Shown here piece by piece: positions 9,056-16,948 of a stretch of DNA of 64,000 bases. This DNA is from Thomasclavelia spiroformis (GTDB lineage Bacteria > Bacillota_I > Bacilli_A > Erysipelotrichales > Coprobacillaceae), in assembly GCA_018369555.1 (NCBI GenBank), contig JAGZCC010000001.1, positions 1-64,000 on the forward strand, in the 5' to 3' direction. The notes under the pieces are model-generated. The model saw nothing but the letters and a program-made list of their open reading frames with translations, did not search any database and was not told the origin of the DNA. Numbering within the stretch: the stretch's first letter is position 1; every line of letters starts with the position of its first letter. Both the position numbers and the translations under genes were made by a program.

Positions 9056-9107
9056 TACCATTTAATATAAAAAGCTTACATTAGTAAGCTCTTTATATTA
9101 AATGGTA
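9056..9107 (-). terminator. Terminator/long inverted repeat overlapping the PHP gene stop
   Basis: On the minus strand AGCTTAC-taat-GTAAGCT followed by TTTTATATT forms an intrinsic terminator (9073-9090). It is nested in a longer inverted repeat reaching from TACCATTTAATAT (9056) to its complement ending at 9107. The stop codon of the PHP gene (9093-9095) lies inside the outer arm. Confidence 0.7.
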
Positions 9108-9983
9108 TTTTTTCAACTGGTCTTCAATTACCTTTTCATCAATTGTACAGTGGCATTCGCCTAATTCAATCGAGGGCTTAGTTTTACCGTGATAATCACT
9201 GCCACATGTAATTAACAAATTATATTTCAAACCGGCTTGATAAAAATATTGAACAGTTTCTTTATCATGATAGTTGCTGAATACTTCAACTCCATTTAAG
9301 CCTAGCTTTACCATATCATCAAATAATTCAAATTTATCTTTTAAATTATTGCCAGGATGTGCCAATATTGCAATACCACCATGCTTTTTTATTAATTCAA
9401 TTGTTTCTTCTAATGTTGGATATTGCATTTTTGTATAACATGGTTTACCTTGAGCATAATAATCCCAATAGAAATTAACGTATGGGTTATCACTACGATT
9501 GCCACCTTTGCGATATGGCTTTAATAACGGATGATTCAAATAACGTTGATCATTTAATAGTATTTCAGCAAACATCTCACCAGTATATATGTCATTAGTG
9601 CTTAATTTTTTTAAAGCTTTTTGATCAACATCGAACCCTAGCTTAGTAGTTAATTTAAGTTTCTCTTTTGAATTTTTAAGTTCTTGATTTAAAATATTGT
9701 TTTCCAATGATTTAAATTCTTCATGTTGATAATTAATTCCATAACCTAAAACATGTAAATTAATACCATTATAACTACAATCTATTTCAATTGCAGGAAT
9801 GTAAGTGATATTTAATGTATTAGCCATTTTTTTTGCATCTTCAATTCCTCTAGTACTATTATGATCAGCAATCGCCATAATTTTAATATTTTGTTTATGA
9901 CATTGTTCAACTAATTCAACTGGTTCAAATTCACCATCATCACTATATTTAGAATGCATATGTAAATCAATATATTTTTTCAT
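9093..9983 (-). CDS. PHP-domain phosphoesterase (TrpH/RNase AM-like)
   Basis: This is a 296-residue PHP domain protein. Metal-binding motifs are DLHMHS (H8, H10), AIADHNS, the EIDC segment, LAHPG near residue 207 and CGSDYHG near 264. The family includes 3',5'-nucleotide bisphosphate phosphatases and the 5'-3' exoribonuclease RNase AM (TrpH/YciV), and also histidinol-phosphatase relatives. The order of motifs fits the TrpH group best. The exact substrate cannot be decided from sequence. It has an AGGAG site in its short leader and a terminator that overlaps its stop. It is transcribed in the same direction as the flavodiiron gene upstream of it, 62 nt away. Confidence 0.8.
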   Translation of the reverse strand: MKKYIDLHMHSKYSDDGEFEPVELVEQCHKQNIKIMAIADHNSTRGIEDAKKMANTLNITYIPAIEIDCSYNGINLHVLGYGINYQHEEFKSLENNILNQELKNSKEKLKLTTKLGFDVDQKALKKLSTNDIYTGEMFAEILLNDQRYLNHPLLKPYRKGGNRSDNPYVNFYWDYYAQGKPCYTKMQYPTLEETIELIKKHGGIAILAHPGNNLKDKFELFDDMVKLGLNGVEVFSNYHDKETVQYFYQAGLKYNLLITCGSDYHGKTKPSIELGECHCTIDEKVIEDQLKKYHLI

Positions 9984-10045
9984 CCTCTAACTCCTTATAT
10001 AATTACAAAAATACCCGTAATTAATATCCGGATATTTTATTTCAA

Positions 10046-11839
10046 CTAATCTTCAATTGGTTCAAAATCAGCTACGCCGTGTTTACACAATGGACAAATA
10101 TAATCATCAGGTAGTGTATCACCTTCATAAATATATCCGCAAACTTTACATACAAATCCTTTTTTTCCATCAGTATTTGGTTTGGGTTTAACATGTTCTT
10201 GATAATAATTGTAGCTCATTGTTTCTTTATCAGACATTACACGAGCTTCACTAACCTTACATATGAACATTCCATGCGTATCTAAATCAACATAATTTTC
10301 TACTTCCAAGGACATGAAAGCATTAATATATCTAGGTAAAAAGGCTAAGCCATTGTCAGAATAAAGTGGTCTTAAATCAGCAAACTTATCAACTGTTCTT
10401 CCACTTTGGAAACCAAATCGTTCAAAAATGCTAAATGGTGCTTCAACTGATAAACAGTTAACATTAAGTTTTCCGGTTTGTTTAATTACATGATGAGAAT
10501 AATTTTGTTTATTAATATTTACCGCCACACGATTTGGTGAATCACTTACTTGGGTAACTGTATTAACAATTAAACCATTATCCTTTTTTCCATCATTACT
10601 TGTAATAACATATAAACCATAGCCAATTTTAAATAATGCGCTCATATCATGCTTATTAGCTTTATCATCTGATTGTGCAATGTAATCTTGACATAATTCG
10701 TCAGATAATTTATCAATATCTTCAATTGTATCATTTTTTACTGCTGATTTAATTGTTATTGAATTATTTGTAAATGTAATATTTTTGCATCCTGAAAGCA
10801 TTTCTTTCATTGTTTTATTAGCAAGTGGCGCCCAAGAACCATTTTCAATTAAAGCAACAGTTCGATTTTGAAAATTTCTTTCTGTTAAATGATTGATAAA
10901 TTCTTTCATAAATGGAAAAACATCCGCATTATATGTAGTTGTAGCCAAAACTAATTTACCATAACGGAACGCATCTTCAACTGCTTCGGCAATATCATCA
11001 CGAGCTAAGTCATGAATTGAAACTTTTGGACAACCTTTTTCTTTTAGTTTTTCTGCAAGTAATTCAACTGCTTTTTTAGTATTTCCATACACTGATGTAT
11101 ATGCAATAACAACTCCTTCACTTTCAACACTATATGAAGACCAAATATTATATAAATTTAAATAATATCCTAAATTTTCTGTTAAAACTGGACCATGTAA
11201 CGGGCAAATTATTTGTATATCTAAAGCTGCTGCTTTTTTTAATAATGCTTGTACTTGAGCTCCGTATTTTCCAACAATACCGATATAATAACGACGCGCT
11301 TCACATGCCCAATCTTCTTCTACATCATTAGCACCAAATTTTCCAAAACCATCTGCAGAAAATAATACTTTATCTTTACTGTCATATGTAACCATAACCT
11401 CAGGCCAGTGTACCATTGGTGCAAATACAAAAGTTAAATCATGTTGACCTAAAGATAATGTTTCACCATTTTTTACTTCAAGTTTTTTTACTGATGAATC
11501 TAAATCAAAAAATTGATTCATCATTACAAATGTTTTTGCATTTGCAACAATAGTTGCATCAGGATATGTTTTAATAAAGTTTAAAATATTAGCTGAATGA
11601 TCAGGTTCCATATGTTGTACAATTAAATAATCTGGATTTTTTCCATTTAATACATCATCTAAATTATCTAGCCATTCATGGGTAAAATTAATATCAACAG
11701 TATCCATTACTGCAATTTTTTCATCCATGATTACATAAGAGTTGTATGCCATTCCATTTGGCACAATATATTGTCCCTCAAACAAATCAACTTGGTGATC
11801 ATTTACACCAATATAATGAATATCTTGTGAAATTTTCAT
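10046..11839 (-). CDS. Multidomain flavodiiron protein (O2/NO reductase) with flavin reductase and rubredoxin domains
   Basis: Four domains are fused in 597 residues. A metallo-beta-lactamase-like diiron domain (1-250) keeps HxExD (H76, E78, D80) and the later VHWPE and PLHGP ligand segments. A flavodoxin domain (about 255-395) has the FMN loop TSVYGNTKKA. A flavin-reductase-like domain covers about 405-545. A C-terminal rubredoxin has C564/C567 and C582/C585. Flavodiiron proteins reduce oxygen to water or nitric oxide to nitrous oxide and protect anaerobes. Here the electron-delivery modules appear to be built into one chain. The ribosome site AAGGAG is clear, and a consensus promoter lies at 11875-11903. 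Confidence 0.92.
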   Translation of the reverse strand: MKISQDIHYIGVNDHQVDLFEGQYIVPNGMAYNSYVIMDEKIAVMDTVDINFTHEWLDNLDDVLNGKNPDYLIVQHMEPDHSANILNFIKTYPDATIVANAKTFVMMNQFFDLDSSVKKLEVKNGETLSLGQHDLTFVFAPMVHWPEVMVTYDSKDKVLFSADGFGKFGANDVEEDWACEARRYYIGIVGKYGAQVQALLKKAAALDIQIICPLHGPVLTENLGYYLNLYNIWSSYSVESEGVVIAYTSVYGNTKKAVELLAEKLKEKGCPKVSIHDLARDDIAEAVEDAFRYGKLVLATTTYNADVFPFMKEFINHLTERNFQNRTVALIENGSWAPLANKTMKEMLSGCKNITFTNNSITIKSAVKNDTIEDIDKLSDELCQDYIAQSDDKANKHDMSALFKIGYGLYVITSNDGKKDNGLIVNTVTQVSDSPNRVAVNINKQNYSHHVIKQTGKLNVNCLSVEAPFSIFERFGFQSGRTVDKFADLRPLYSDNGLAFLPRYINAFMSLEVENYVDLDTHGMFICKVSEARVMSDKETMSYNYYQEHVKPKPNTDGKKGFVCKVCGYIYEGDTLPDDYICPLCKHGVADFEPIED

Positions 11840-11874
11840 AATGTTCTCCTTATCTTATTTAAATGTCCAATAAA

Positions 11875-11903
11875 ATTATAGTACATTGTATTTTTAAAAT
11901 CAA
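11875..11903 (-). promoter_or_regulatory. SigA-type promoter of the flavodiiron gene
   Basis: Read on the minus strand, TTGATT (11898-11903) and TATAAT (11875-11880) are separated by 17 nt, about 35 nt upstream of the start codon. Confidence 0.75.
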
Positions 11904-12013
11904 TTGATAAAACATATATTGATTTGCTATTTTATGGCATTAAACAAAAAATATTTTTTTAATTAGCAGTAATTTTGAATCTAAAAACGTATATGGTAAT
12001 AGGAGGGAAAAAT

Positions 12014-13000
12014 ATGAATGACTTATTTGAAAAAATAATAAATCACGCCATCTCATATAAAACATCAGATATTCATTTTTTATTAAGACAACAATGCATT
12101 ATATCTTTTAGACAAAATGGTCGTTTGTCTCAATATGATGTAATTGATTATCATTTAGGAATAAAATTAATCAATTATATCCGTTTTAAATCTAATATTG
12201 ATATCAATTATCAATTAATGCCACAAACTGGCCACATAAACTATACATACGAAAACAAAATATATTATTTACGTGTTTCAAGTTTACCTGGAAAAGATAT
12301 TGATAGTATTGTTGTTCGAATACTAAATAATCATCGTGATTTATCATTAGATGAACTTACAGTTTTTAAAGATGTAAAAATTTTTTTAAATCAAATTGTA
12401 AAATTAAATGCTGGTCTATTTATTGTAAGTGGAGCAACTGGTTCAGGAAAATCAACAACATTATATACATTATTAGATACGATAAATAAACTTGAACAAA
12501 AAAACATTGTTACATTAGAAGATCCTATTGAAATAAAAAAAACATATTGTCTACAAATTCAAATCAATGATAAATTAGGCATTACATACAATAACTCATT
12601 AAAACAAATTCTTCGTCATGATCCTGATGTCATTATGATTGGTGAAATTCGTGATGAACAAACAGCAAAATTAGCGATAACTTGTGCATTAACCGGACAT
12701 TTAGTATTAACCACGATTCATTCTACTAACTGTCTTACAACTATTCGTAGATTATTAAATTTAGGAGTTTTGAAAATTGATGTTGAAGATGTTTTAATCG
12801 GCGTAATGGCACAAAAAATACTCTATCAAAAAAATACTCATGAACCGATTATTTTAGTTGAATATTTAAATCGTTCAATGATCAAACATTTTTTTAAAAA
12901 TAATTGTGTTAATTACACTACCTTTAAAGATAATGCAAGATATTTATTAGAGAATGATTTAGTTGATCAAAATCAGTTGGCGGGCATCTTATATGAATGA
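12014..13000 (+). CDS. comGA: Competence pseudopilus assembly ATPase ComGA
   Basis: This is a 328-residue GspE/PilB-superfamily ATPase. The Walker A motif is GATGSGKST near residue 142, followed by the aspartate-box stretch VTLEDPIE and Walker B IMIGEIRDEQTA. An N-terminal SDIHF segment is typical of the short ComGA/PilT size class. It powers assembly of the competence pseudopilus on the inner face of the membrane. ATG 12014 follows AGGAGGG; the upstream in-frame codons from 11975 are not preceded by a site. Its TGA overlaps the comGB start. It is the first gene of a seven-gene operon. No obvious housekeeping promoter is visible in the leader, which fits a competence-specific regulator. Confidence 0.93.
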   Translation: MNDLFEKIINHAISYKTSDIHFLLRQQCIISFRQNGRLSQYDVIDYHLGIKLINYIRFKSNIDINYQLMPQTGHINYTYENKIYYLRVSSLPGKDIDSIVVRILNNHRDLSLDELTVFKDVKIFLNQIVKLNAGLFIVSGATGSGKSTTLYTLLDTINKLEQKNIVTLEDPIEIKKTYCLQIQINDKLGITYNNSLKQILRHDPDVIMIGEIRDEQTAKLAITCALTGHLVLTTIHSTNCLTTIRRLLNLGVLKIDVEDVLIGVMAQKILYQKNTHEPIILVEYLNRSMIKHFFKNNCVNYTTFKDNARYLLENDLVDQNQLAGILYE

Positions 13001-13994
13001 AGAATATCGTTTTTTAGAAACTATTGCAAATTTTTTAGAGCAAGGATATTTAATTCAAGACGTTTTAAATATGTGTAAATATATTTATAATAATGATCTA
13101 ATTGAAAAATTAAATTTAAAATTAAATGCTGGTAAAAGTTTAGATGAAGCAATTTTAGAATGTGATTTTAATAAAACTTTTAAAGAATATTTTAAATTTT
13201 TTCGAATTAAAAATAATTTATCTATAGCAATTATTCAAAGTGTTGATATTTGTAAAGCAAAAGATAATACATTTATGAAATTAAAAAAAGAATTAACGTA
13301 TCCTGCGTTGTTGATTATTTTTTTGATGATGTTTTCATTATTTATTGTATATGCGCTTTTACCATCAATCATGCAATTATTTAGTGAGTTTGCAATTGAA
13401 CCTACTTTAATAACCAGTTTTATGTTTATGTTGTTTAAAATTGTTCCTATTTTAATTGTTAGTTTACTTATTATTTTTATTAGCTTATGTTTTATGACAG
13501 TATATGCAATAAATAAACAATATTTTCAATTAATTGATTTTTTTATTAATCATAGTTTTATAATTAAAAATATTATTCAAAAGTATTATTCCATCAAATT
13601 TGCTCTTTATTATAATGAATTATTAGTTAGCGGTTATGATACTACTGATATAATTATTATGCTTTACCATCAAATCGATGATAGTGATATTAAAATGTTA
13701 ATTTATGAAATATATACACAAATTTTAAAAGGGGAGTCACTTGCAGAAATTATATCTAATTTTAATTATTTTGAACCATTATTTATTGCAAGTTTCAAAA
13801 TATTAATCCATGATAATCAAACTAATAAATCACTTAATAATTATTTGAAAATTTCACTTGATACGCTACATTTTAAAATTGCCAAAGTGATTAAAATAAT
13901 TATCCCTGTGGTTTATGGCTTTACTGCGACTTTTGTTATTTTAGTTTATGTTTCAATCATTATCCCCATGATGTCAGTCATTAGTAATTTATAG
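12993..13994 (+). CDS. comGB: Competence pseudopilus membrane platform protein ComGB
   Basis: This is a 333-residue GspF/PilC-type inner membrane protein with two GspF repeats and three strong hydrophobic segments (around residues 100-130, 150-175 and the C-terminus). It anchors the ComGA ATPase and supports pilin polymerisation. Its ATG lies within the end of comGA (8-nt overlap), and comGC follows after 9 nt. The usual cytoplasmic helical domain is present twice (roughly 10-95 and 195-290). Confidence 0.9.
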   Translation: MNEEYRFLETIANFLEQGYLIQDVLNMCKYIYNNDLIEKLNLKLNAGKSLDEAILECDFNKTFKEYFKFFRIKNNLSIAIIQSVDICKAKDNTFMKLKKELTYPALLIIFLMMFSLFIVYALLPSIMQLFSEFAIEPTLITSFMFMLFKIVPILIVSLLIIFISLCFMTVYAINKQYFQLIDFFINHSFIIKNIIQKYYSIKFALYYNELLVSGYDTTDIIIMLYHQIDDSDIKMLIYEIYTQILKGESLAEIISNFNYFEPLFIASFKILIHDNQTNKSLNNYLKISLDTLHFKIAKVIKIIIPVVYGFTATFVILVYVSIIIPMMSVISNL

Positions 13995-14003
13995 GAGGTC
14001 ACA

Positions 14004-14306
14004 ATGAAAAGAAAAGGGTTTACATTAATTGAAATGATATTTTGTATTTCAGTTATTTTAGTTATTTTATTACTTGTTATCCCTAATGTAACAAGTAAAA
14101 ATCGAATCGTTAAAGAAAAAAGCTGTGAAGCTCAAGTTGAAGTAGTTAACTCACAAATAGTATTATATGAAATCGAGCATGGTCATCTACCAACCAGTAT
14201 TTCTGATTTAACATCGGGGGCGCATCCGTATTTAACAGAAAAACAAGTAACATGTCCAAGTGGATTAAAAATATCCATTACTGATGGTCAAGCATATGCC
14301 GAATAA
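14004..14306 (+). CDS. comGC: Major competence pseudopilin ComGC
   Basis: This is a 100-residue type IV prepilin-like protein. The leader MKRKG is followed by the cleavage-methylation motif G/FTLIE with Glu5 of the mature protein, then a hydrophobic helix. Two cysteines (in KSCEA and VTCPSG) match the intramolecular disulfide known for ComGC of Bacillus. It forms the main fibre of the DNA-uptake pseudopilus after processing by a prepilin peptidase, which is not in this window. It has the best ribosome site of the operon (AGGAGGT), fitting a major subunit. The start of the next gene lies inside its 3' end. Confidence 0.93.
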   Translation: MKRKGFTLIEMIFCISVILVILLLVIPNVTSKNRIVKEKSCEAQVEVVNSQIVLYEIEHGHLPTSISDLTSGAHPYLTEKQVTCPSGLKISITDGQAYAE

Positions 14307-14703
14307 TCGAGGTTTTACACTAATTGAAGTTATTTTTTCAATTAGTGTAATTATTATTCTTAGTTTATTTACATTAAAATATGCATGTTTGTCACCCGTA
14401 CATTTATCGCTTGAACAACAGTGTAATCAAGTGATTTCTTTATTACAAGATGCTAAAACTGAAGCACTAATAAATCACCAAAAGATAACCATAATTATTG
14501 AAAAAAATCAGATAAGTTATGATAATGAAAAAAAACATATCCTCAAATTAGATAAAAATTATTATTTTAAAAATAGCTTTGAGTTGTATTTTAATAAAAA
14601 TGGCAATATTAATTCTGGAAATACTTTAAACTTATGTGATAAATATACTTGTAGAAGTATTGTGTTTAATGTAGGAAGTGGAGTGTTTTATGTTAAAGAG
14701 TAA
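14284..14703 (+). CDS. comGD: Minor competence pseudopilin ComGD-like
   Basis: This prepilin-like protein of about 139 residues has NNRGFTLIEV, the prepilin peptidase site followed by a hydrophobic helix. Two ATGs are possible: 14284, giving a 9-residue leader before G, and 14296, giving the short leader MPNNRG. Neither has a strong ribosome site and both lie inside comGC, so coupling with comGC is likely. Position and class point to ComGD, but minor pseudopilins are too divergent to name from sequence alone. Two cysteines occur near the C-terminus (LCDKYTC). Confidence 0.8.
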   Translation: MVKHMPNNRGFTLIEVIFSISVIIILSLFTLKYACLSPVHLSLEQQCNQVISLLQDAKTEALINHQKITIIIEKNQISYDNEKKHILKLDKNYYFKNSFELYFNKNGNINSGNTLNLCDKYTCRSIVFNVGSGVFYVKE

Positions 14704-14911
14704 AGGTATGACATTAATCGAAACTTTATTAGCTTTTAGCATTTTTGTAGGTTCTGTAGTAATAATCTTTAGTAGTTATGTTAGCGGTTTAAAACATTAT
14801 CAATTTATTAATCAAGAATATTATGAATATTTAAAATTACAAAATGATAAGGAATTAGAATTATGGAAAACAAACGAGTTAGATTCATTAATAGAAGAGG
14901 TTTTACATTAA
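14690..14911 (+). CDS. comGE: Minor competence pseudopilin ComGE-like
   Basis: This is a short prepilin-like protein of 73 residues. MLKSKGMTLIETLLAF carries the G/MTLIE processing motif and a hydrophobic helix, followed by a short charged tail. ATG 14690 is preferred because AGGAAGTGGAG at 14673-14683 precedes it; the alternative GTG at 14678 sits inside that site. The end overlaps the next pseudopilin gene by 49 nt. The name ComGE is by position in the operon. Confidence 0.75.
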   Translation: MLKSKGMTLIETLLAFSIFVGSVVIIFSSYVSGLKHYQFINQEYYEYLKLQNDKELELWKTNELDSLIEEVLH

Positions 14912-15333
14912 TTGAGGTGTTATTTTCTCTAGCTATTTGTTTATTGATTGTAATAAATATATTACCAATCGTTAAAATAGTTAATAGTAAAAATAAAATT
15001 GATATTAATTCTAGTTTTTATGCTATTGGAGCAAAGCAAATTACTAAAATTTTATATACCGCAAAAGATATTAAAATAGATGAAAATTTAACGTATTTAG
15101 ACACCGATAATAAAACATACACACTTTCTTTAAATAAAAATCGAGTTGTTAAAGAACCAGGATTTGATATTCTTATTAGAGATGTTAAAAAATTGAATTT
15201 TTATAGACGTGATAAAAATATTTATATGTATTTAAGTGATGATAAAAATAAATATTATTATTTAATTGCTGTTGATTATCAACAAAATAATGCAGAAATT
15301 ATTGAGGATAATAGTAATGAAACGGTTAAATAA
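14863..15333 (+). CDS. comGF: Minor competence pseudopilin ComGF-like
   Basis: This 156-residue protein has the prepilin motif RRGFTLIEVLFS after a basic leader, then a single transmembrane helix and a mostly beta-strand C-terminal region. ComGF in Bacillus is the member with a larger globular domain, which fits. It starts inside the previous gene (49-nt overlap), with a GGAATTAGA-type site just upstream, and it overlaps the next gene by 17 nt. Confidence 0.78.
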   Translation: MENKRVRFINRRGFTLIEVLFSLAICLLIVINILPIVKIVNSKNKIDINSSFYAIGAKQITKILYTAKDIKIDENLTYLDTDNKTYTLSLNKNRVVKEPGFDILIRDVKKLNFYRRDKNIYMYLSDDKNKYYYLIAVDYQQNNAEIIEDNSNETVK

Positions 15334-15691
15334 ATCAAACGGTTCTATTTTACAAGTTGTTTTGATAGTTTTTATGGTTTTAGTTTTAAACATTGGTGTC
15401 TTTTATCTTAATATTATTGATAATGATCGAGCAATTAAAAGAACAAAAAAGCTAAATACTGAGCGTCTAATAGAACTTAGTATTATAAGATATTATAAAG
15501 AAATGATTTTAAATGATATTTTGTTAAGTAATGTAATTGAGGTTGAAAATTATACGATTGATTATACCGTTGATGATTTTGGAGATTATTATTATATTGA
15601 AACTACAGTAAAGAAAAATAATGATAAATATCGCTTTAATTTAGAAATCGAGCTTGATACACTTTTAATATTATCCTTTGAATATCAATAA
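15317..15691 (+). CDS. comGG: ComGG-like competence protein
   Basis: This is a 124-residue protein with one N-terminal transmembrane segment (about residues 12-32) and no G/FxxxE prepilin motif; the N-terminus reads NKSNGSILQVVLIVFM. ComGG proteins of the last operon position also lack a canonical site, and PilX-like minor pilins are similar. ATG 15317 has GAGGA 9 nt upstream and starts inside comGF. A longer reading from 15266 has no site. No terminator separates it clearly from efp, but efp has its own promoter. Confidence 0.65.
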   Translation: MKRLNKSNGSILQVVLIVFMVLVLNIGVFYLNIIDNDRAIKRTKKLNTERLIELSIIRYYKEMILNDILLSNVIEVENYTIDYTVDDFGDYYYIETTVKKNNDKYRFNLEIELDTLLILSFEYQ

Positions 15692-15705
15692 TCAATGAAA
15701 ATCAC

Positions 15706-15734
15706 TTCACTTTGTTATATTTTTTTGATATAAT
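15706..15734 (+). promoter_or_regulatory. SigA-type promoter of efp
   Basis: TTCACT (15706-15711) and TATAAT (15729-15734) with a 17-nt spacer lie 34 nt upstream of the efp start. The region also forms an inverted repeat (ACTTTGT and ACAAAGT) around the -10. Confidence 0.65.
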
Positions 15735-15767
15735 CACAAAGTAAATTATAAATAAGGAGATTTTTTA

Positions 15768-16325
15768 ATGATTAGCGTAGGAGATTTAAGACCAGGAACT
15801 ACTTTTGAATATGATGGTAACTTATATATTGTATTAGATTATTCACATAATAAAACAGCTCGTGCTGCTGCAAATATTAGAATTAAAATGAAGAACTTGA
15901 GATCTGGTTCAACTACTGAAATTACATTTGGTGGAAATGATAAAGTAAAAAAAGCACATATTGATAAAAATAAAATGCAATATCTTTATAATTCTGGAGA
16001 AGCATTAGTTTTTATGGATAATGAAACTTATGAACAAATTGAAATTCCTGCTGAAAATTTAAAATGGGAAATTAATTTCTTAAAAGAAAGTGATGAAGTT
16101 GAAGTAACAAGCTACAATGGAGAAGTATTAGGTGTTTCTTTACCTATCAATGTTCCTTTTAAAGTTATTGAAACTGAACCAGCTGTAAAAGGTGATACAG
16201 CTACAAGTGCTACTAAAAATGCTGTCATTGAAACTGGATATCAAATCAAAGTTCCATTATTTATTTCTGAAGGAGAAGTTGTCATTGTAAATACAACTGA
16301 TGGTAAATATCAAGGTAGAGCATAG
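15768..16325 (+). CDS. efp: Translation elongation factor P
   Basis: EF-P (185 residues, normal length) binds between the ribosomal P and E sites and relieves stalling at proline runs. The KOW-like domain I, OB domain II and domain III with the GYQIKVPLFI signature region are all present. In the domain I tip loop, HNKTARAAAN aligns with HVKPGKGAAF of Bacillus EF-P, so the residue that is lysine 32 there is Arg32 here and the PGK triplet is TAR. Modified Arg32 is known from EarP-type EF-P of Pseudomonas and Neisseria, but no EarP is in this window. It has its own promoter, a GGAG site and a terminator. Confidence 0.95.
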   Translation: MISVGDLRPGTTFEYDGNLYIVLDYSHNKTARAAANIRIKMKNLRSGSTTEITFGGNDKVKKAHIDKNKMQYLYNSGEALVFMDNETYEQIEIPAENLKWEINFLKESDEVEVTSYNGEVLGVSLPINVPFKVIETEPAVKGDTATSATKNAVIETGYQIKVPLFISEGEVVIVNTTDGKYQGRA

Positions 16326-16335
16326 TTAATGATTT

Positions 16336-16367
16336 GTGATGATTAAATTTTAGTCATCACTTTTTAT
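16336..16367 (+). terminator. Intrinsic terminator of efp
   Basis: GTGATGA (16336-16342) pairs with TCATCAC (16354-16360) and is followed by TTTTT. Confidence 0.8.
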
Positions 16368-16373
16368 ATATTT

Positions 16374-16401
16374 TCATATTTTTATCTTTTTAACATATAC
16401 T
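16374..16401 (+). promoter_or_regulatory. Candidate SigE-type promoter of spoIIIAH
   Basis: TCATATT (16374-16380), 13 nt, then CATATACT (16394-16401) resembles the sporulation SigE consensus (KMATATT and CATACAMT, 6 of 8 in the -10). It lies 26 nt before the spoIIIAH ATG. SpoIIIA genes are SigE-controlled in Bacillus. The match is by eye and low-complexity AT sequence makes chance hits easy. Confidence 0.4.
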
Positions 16402-16427
16402 AAAGTAGTTGATAAAGGAGAAAAAAT

Positions 16428-16898
16428 ATGAATAGACAAGCAATTACTTTTTTAACCTTATTTAGCCTAATTTTAGTGCTTTCAATTTACTATATTCTTT
16501 TACCCCCAGAAGACACTGCTAATCAAGTATCATTAAATGATCAAAAAATTTCACAAATTGAAATGATGCAAAAAAATTTAGATAAAGAACGTGAGGATTT
16601 AATTGGTAAAAATAATGCTATTATTGCTTCTAGCAAAAGCAGTAGTGATGAAATCGCTTCGGCACTAGCTTCGATTAGCGAAACTAAAGAAACGGCTGCT
16701 TTAGAAAAGAAGATTACTAGTATCATTAATGAGGCCGGATTTAAAAACGCTTTTGTAGAAGTAGAAAATAAAACAATTAAAGTGGTAGTAGATAAAAAAA
16801 ATGGTAAAGAAACTGATGCCAATAGTATTATTAAGATGATAATGAAAAAAACAAATAATGAATATCAAGTAGAGGTTAAGTTTATTAGTGAGGCTTGA
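16428..16898 (+). CDS. spoIIIAH: Stage III sporulation protein AH
   Basis: SpoIIIAH is a mother-cell membrane protein whose domain in the intermembrane space pairs with forespore SpoIIQ to form the channel-like feeding apparatus during engulfment. The 156-residue product has an N-terminal transmembrane helix (about residues 5-25), a charged linker and a C-terminal YscJ/FliF-like ring-building fold (ALEKKITSIINEAG...VVVDKKNGKETDA). It lies between efp and the asp23-like gene, exactly where the spoIIIA operon ends in Bacillus. The other seven genes, spoIIIAA to AG, are not here. A GGAG site and a SigE-like promoter precede it. Confidence 0.88.
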   Translation: MNRQAITFLTLFSLILVLSIYYILLPPEDTANQVSLNDQKISQIEMMQKNLDKEREDLIGKNNAIIASSKSSSDEIASALASISETKETAALEKKITSIINEAGFKNAFVEVENKTIKVVVDKKNGKETDANSIIKMIMKKTNNEYQVEVKFISEA

Positions 16899-16948
16899 AT
16901 TTTATCTCGATTTTATATACAATAAGTGTATATAAAGGAGTAATTAAT

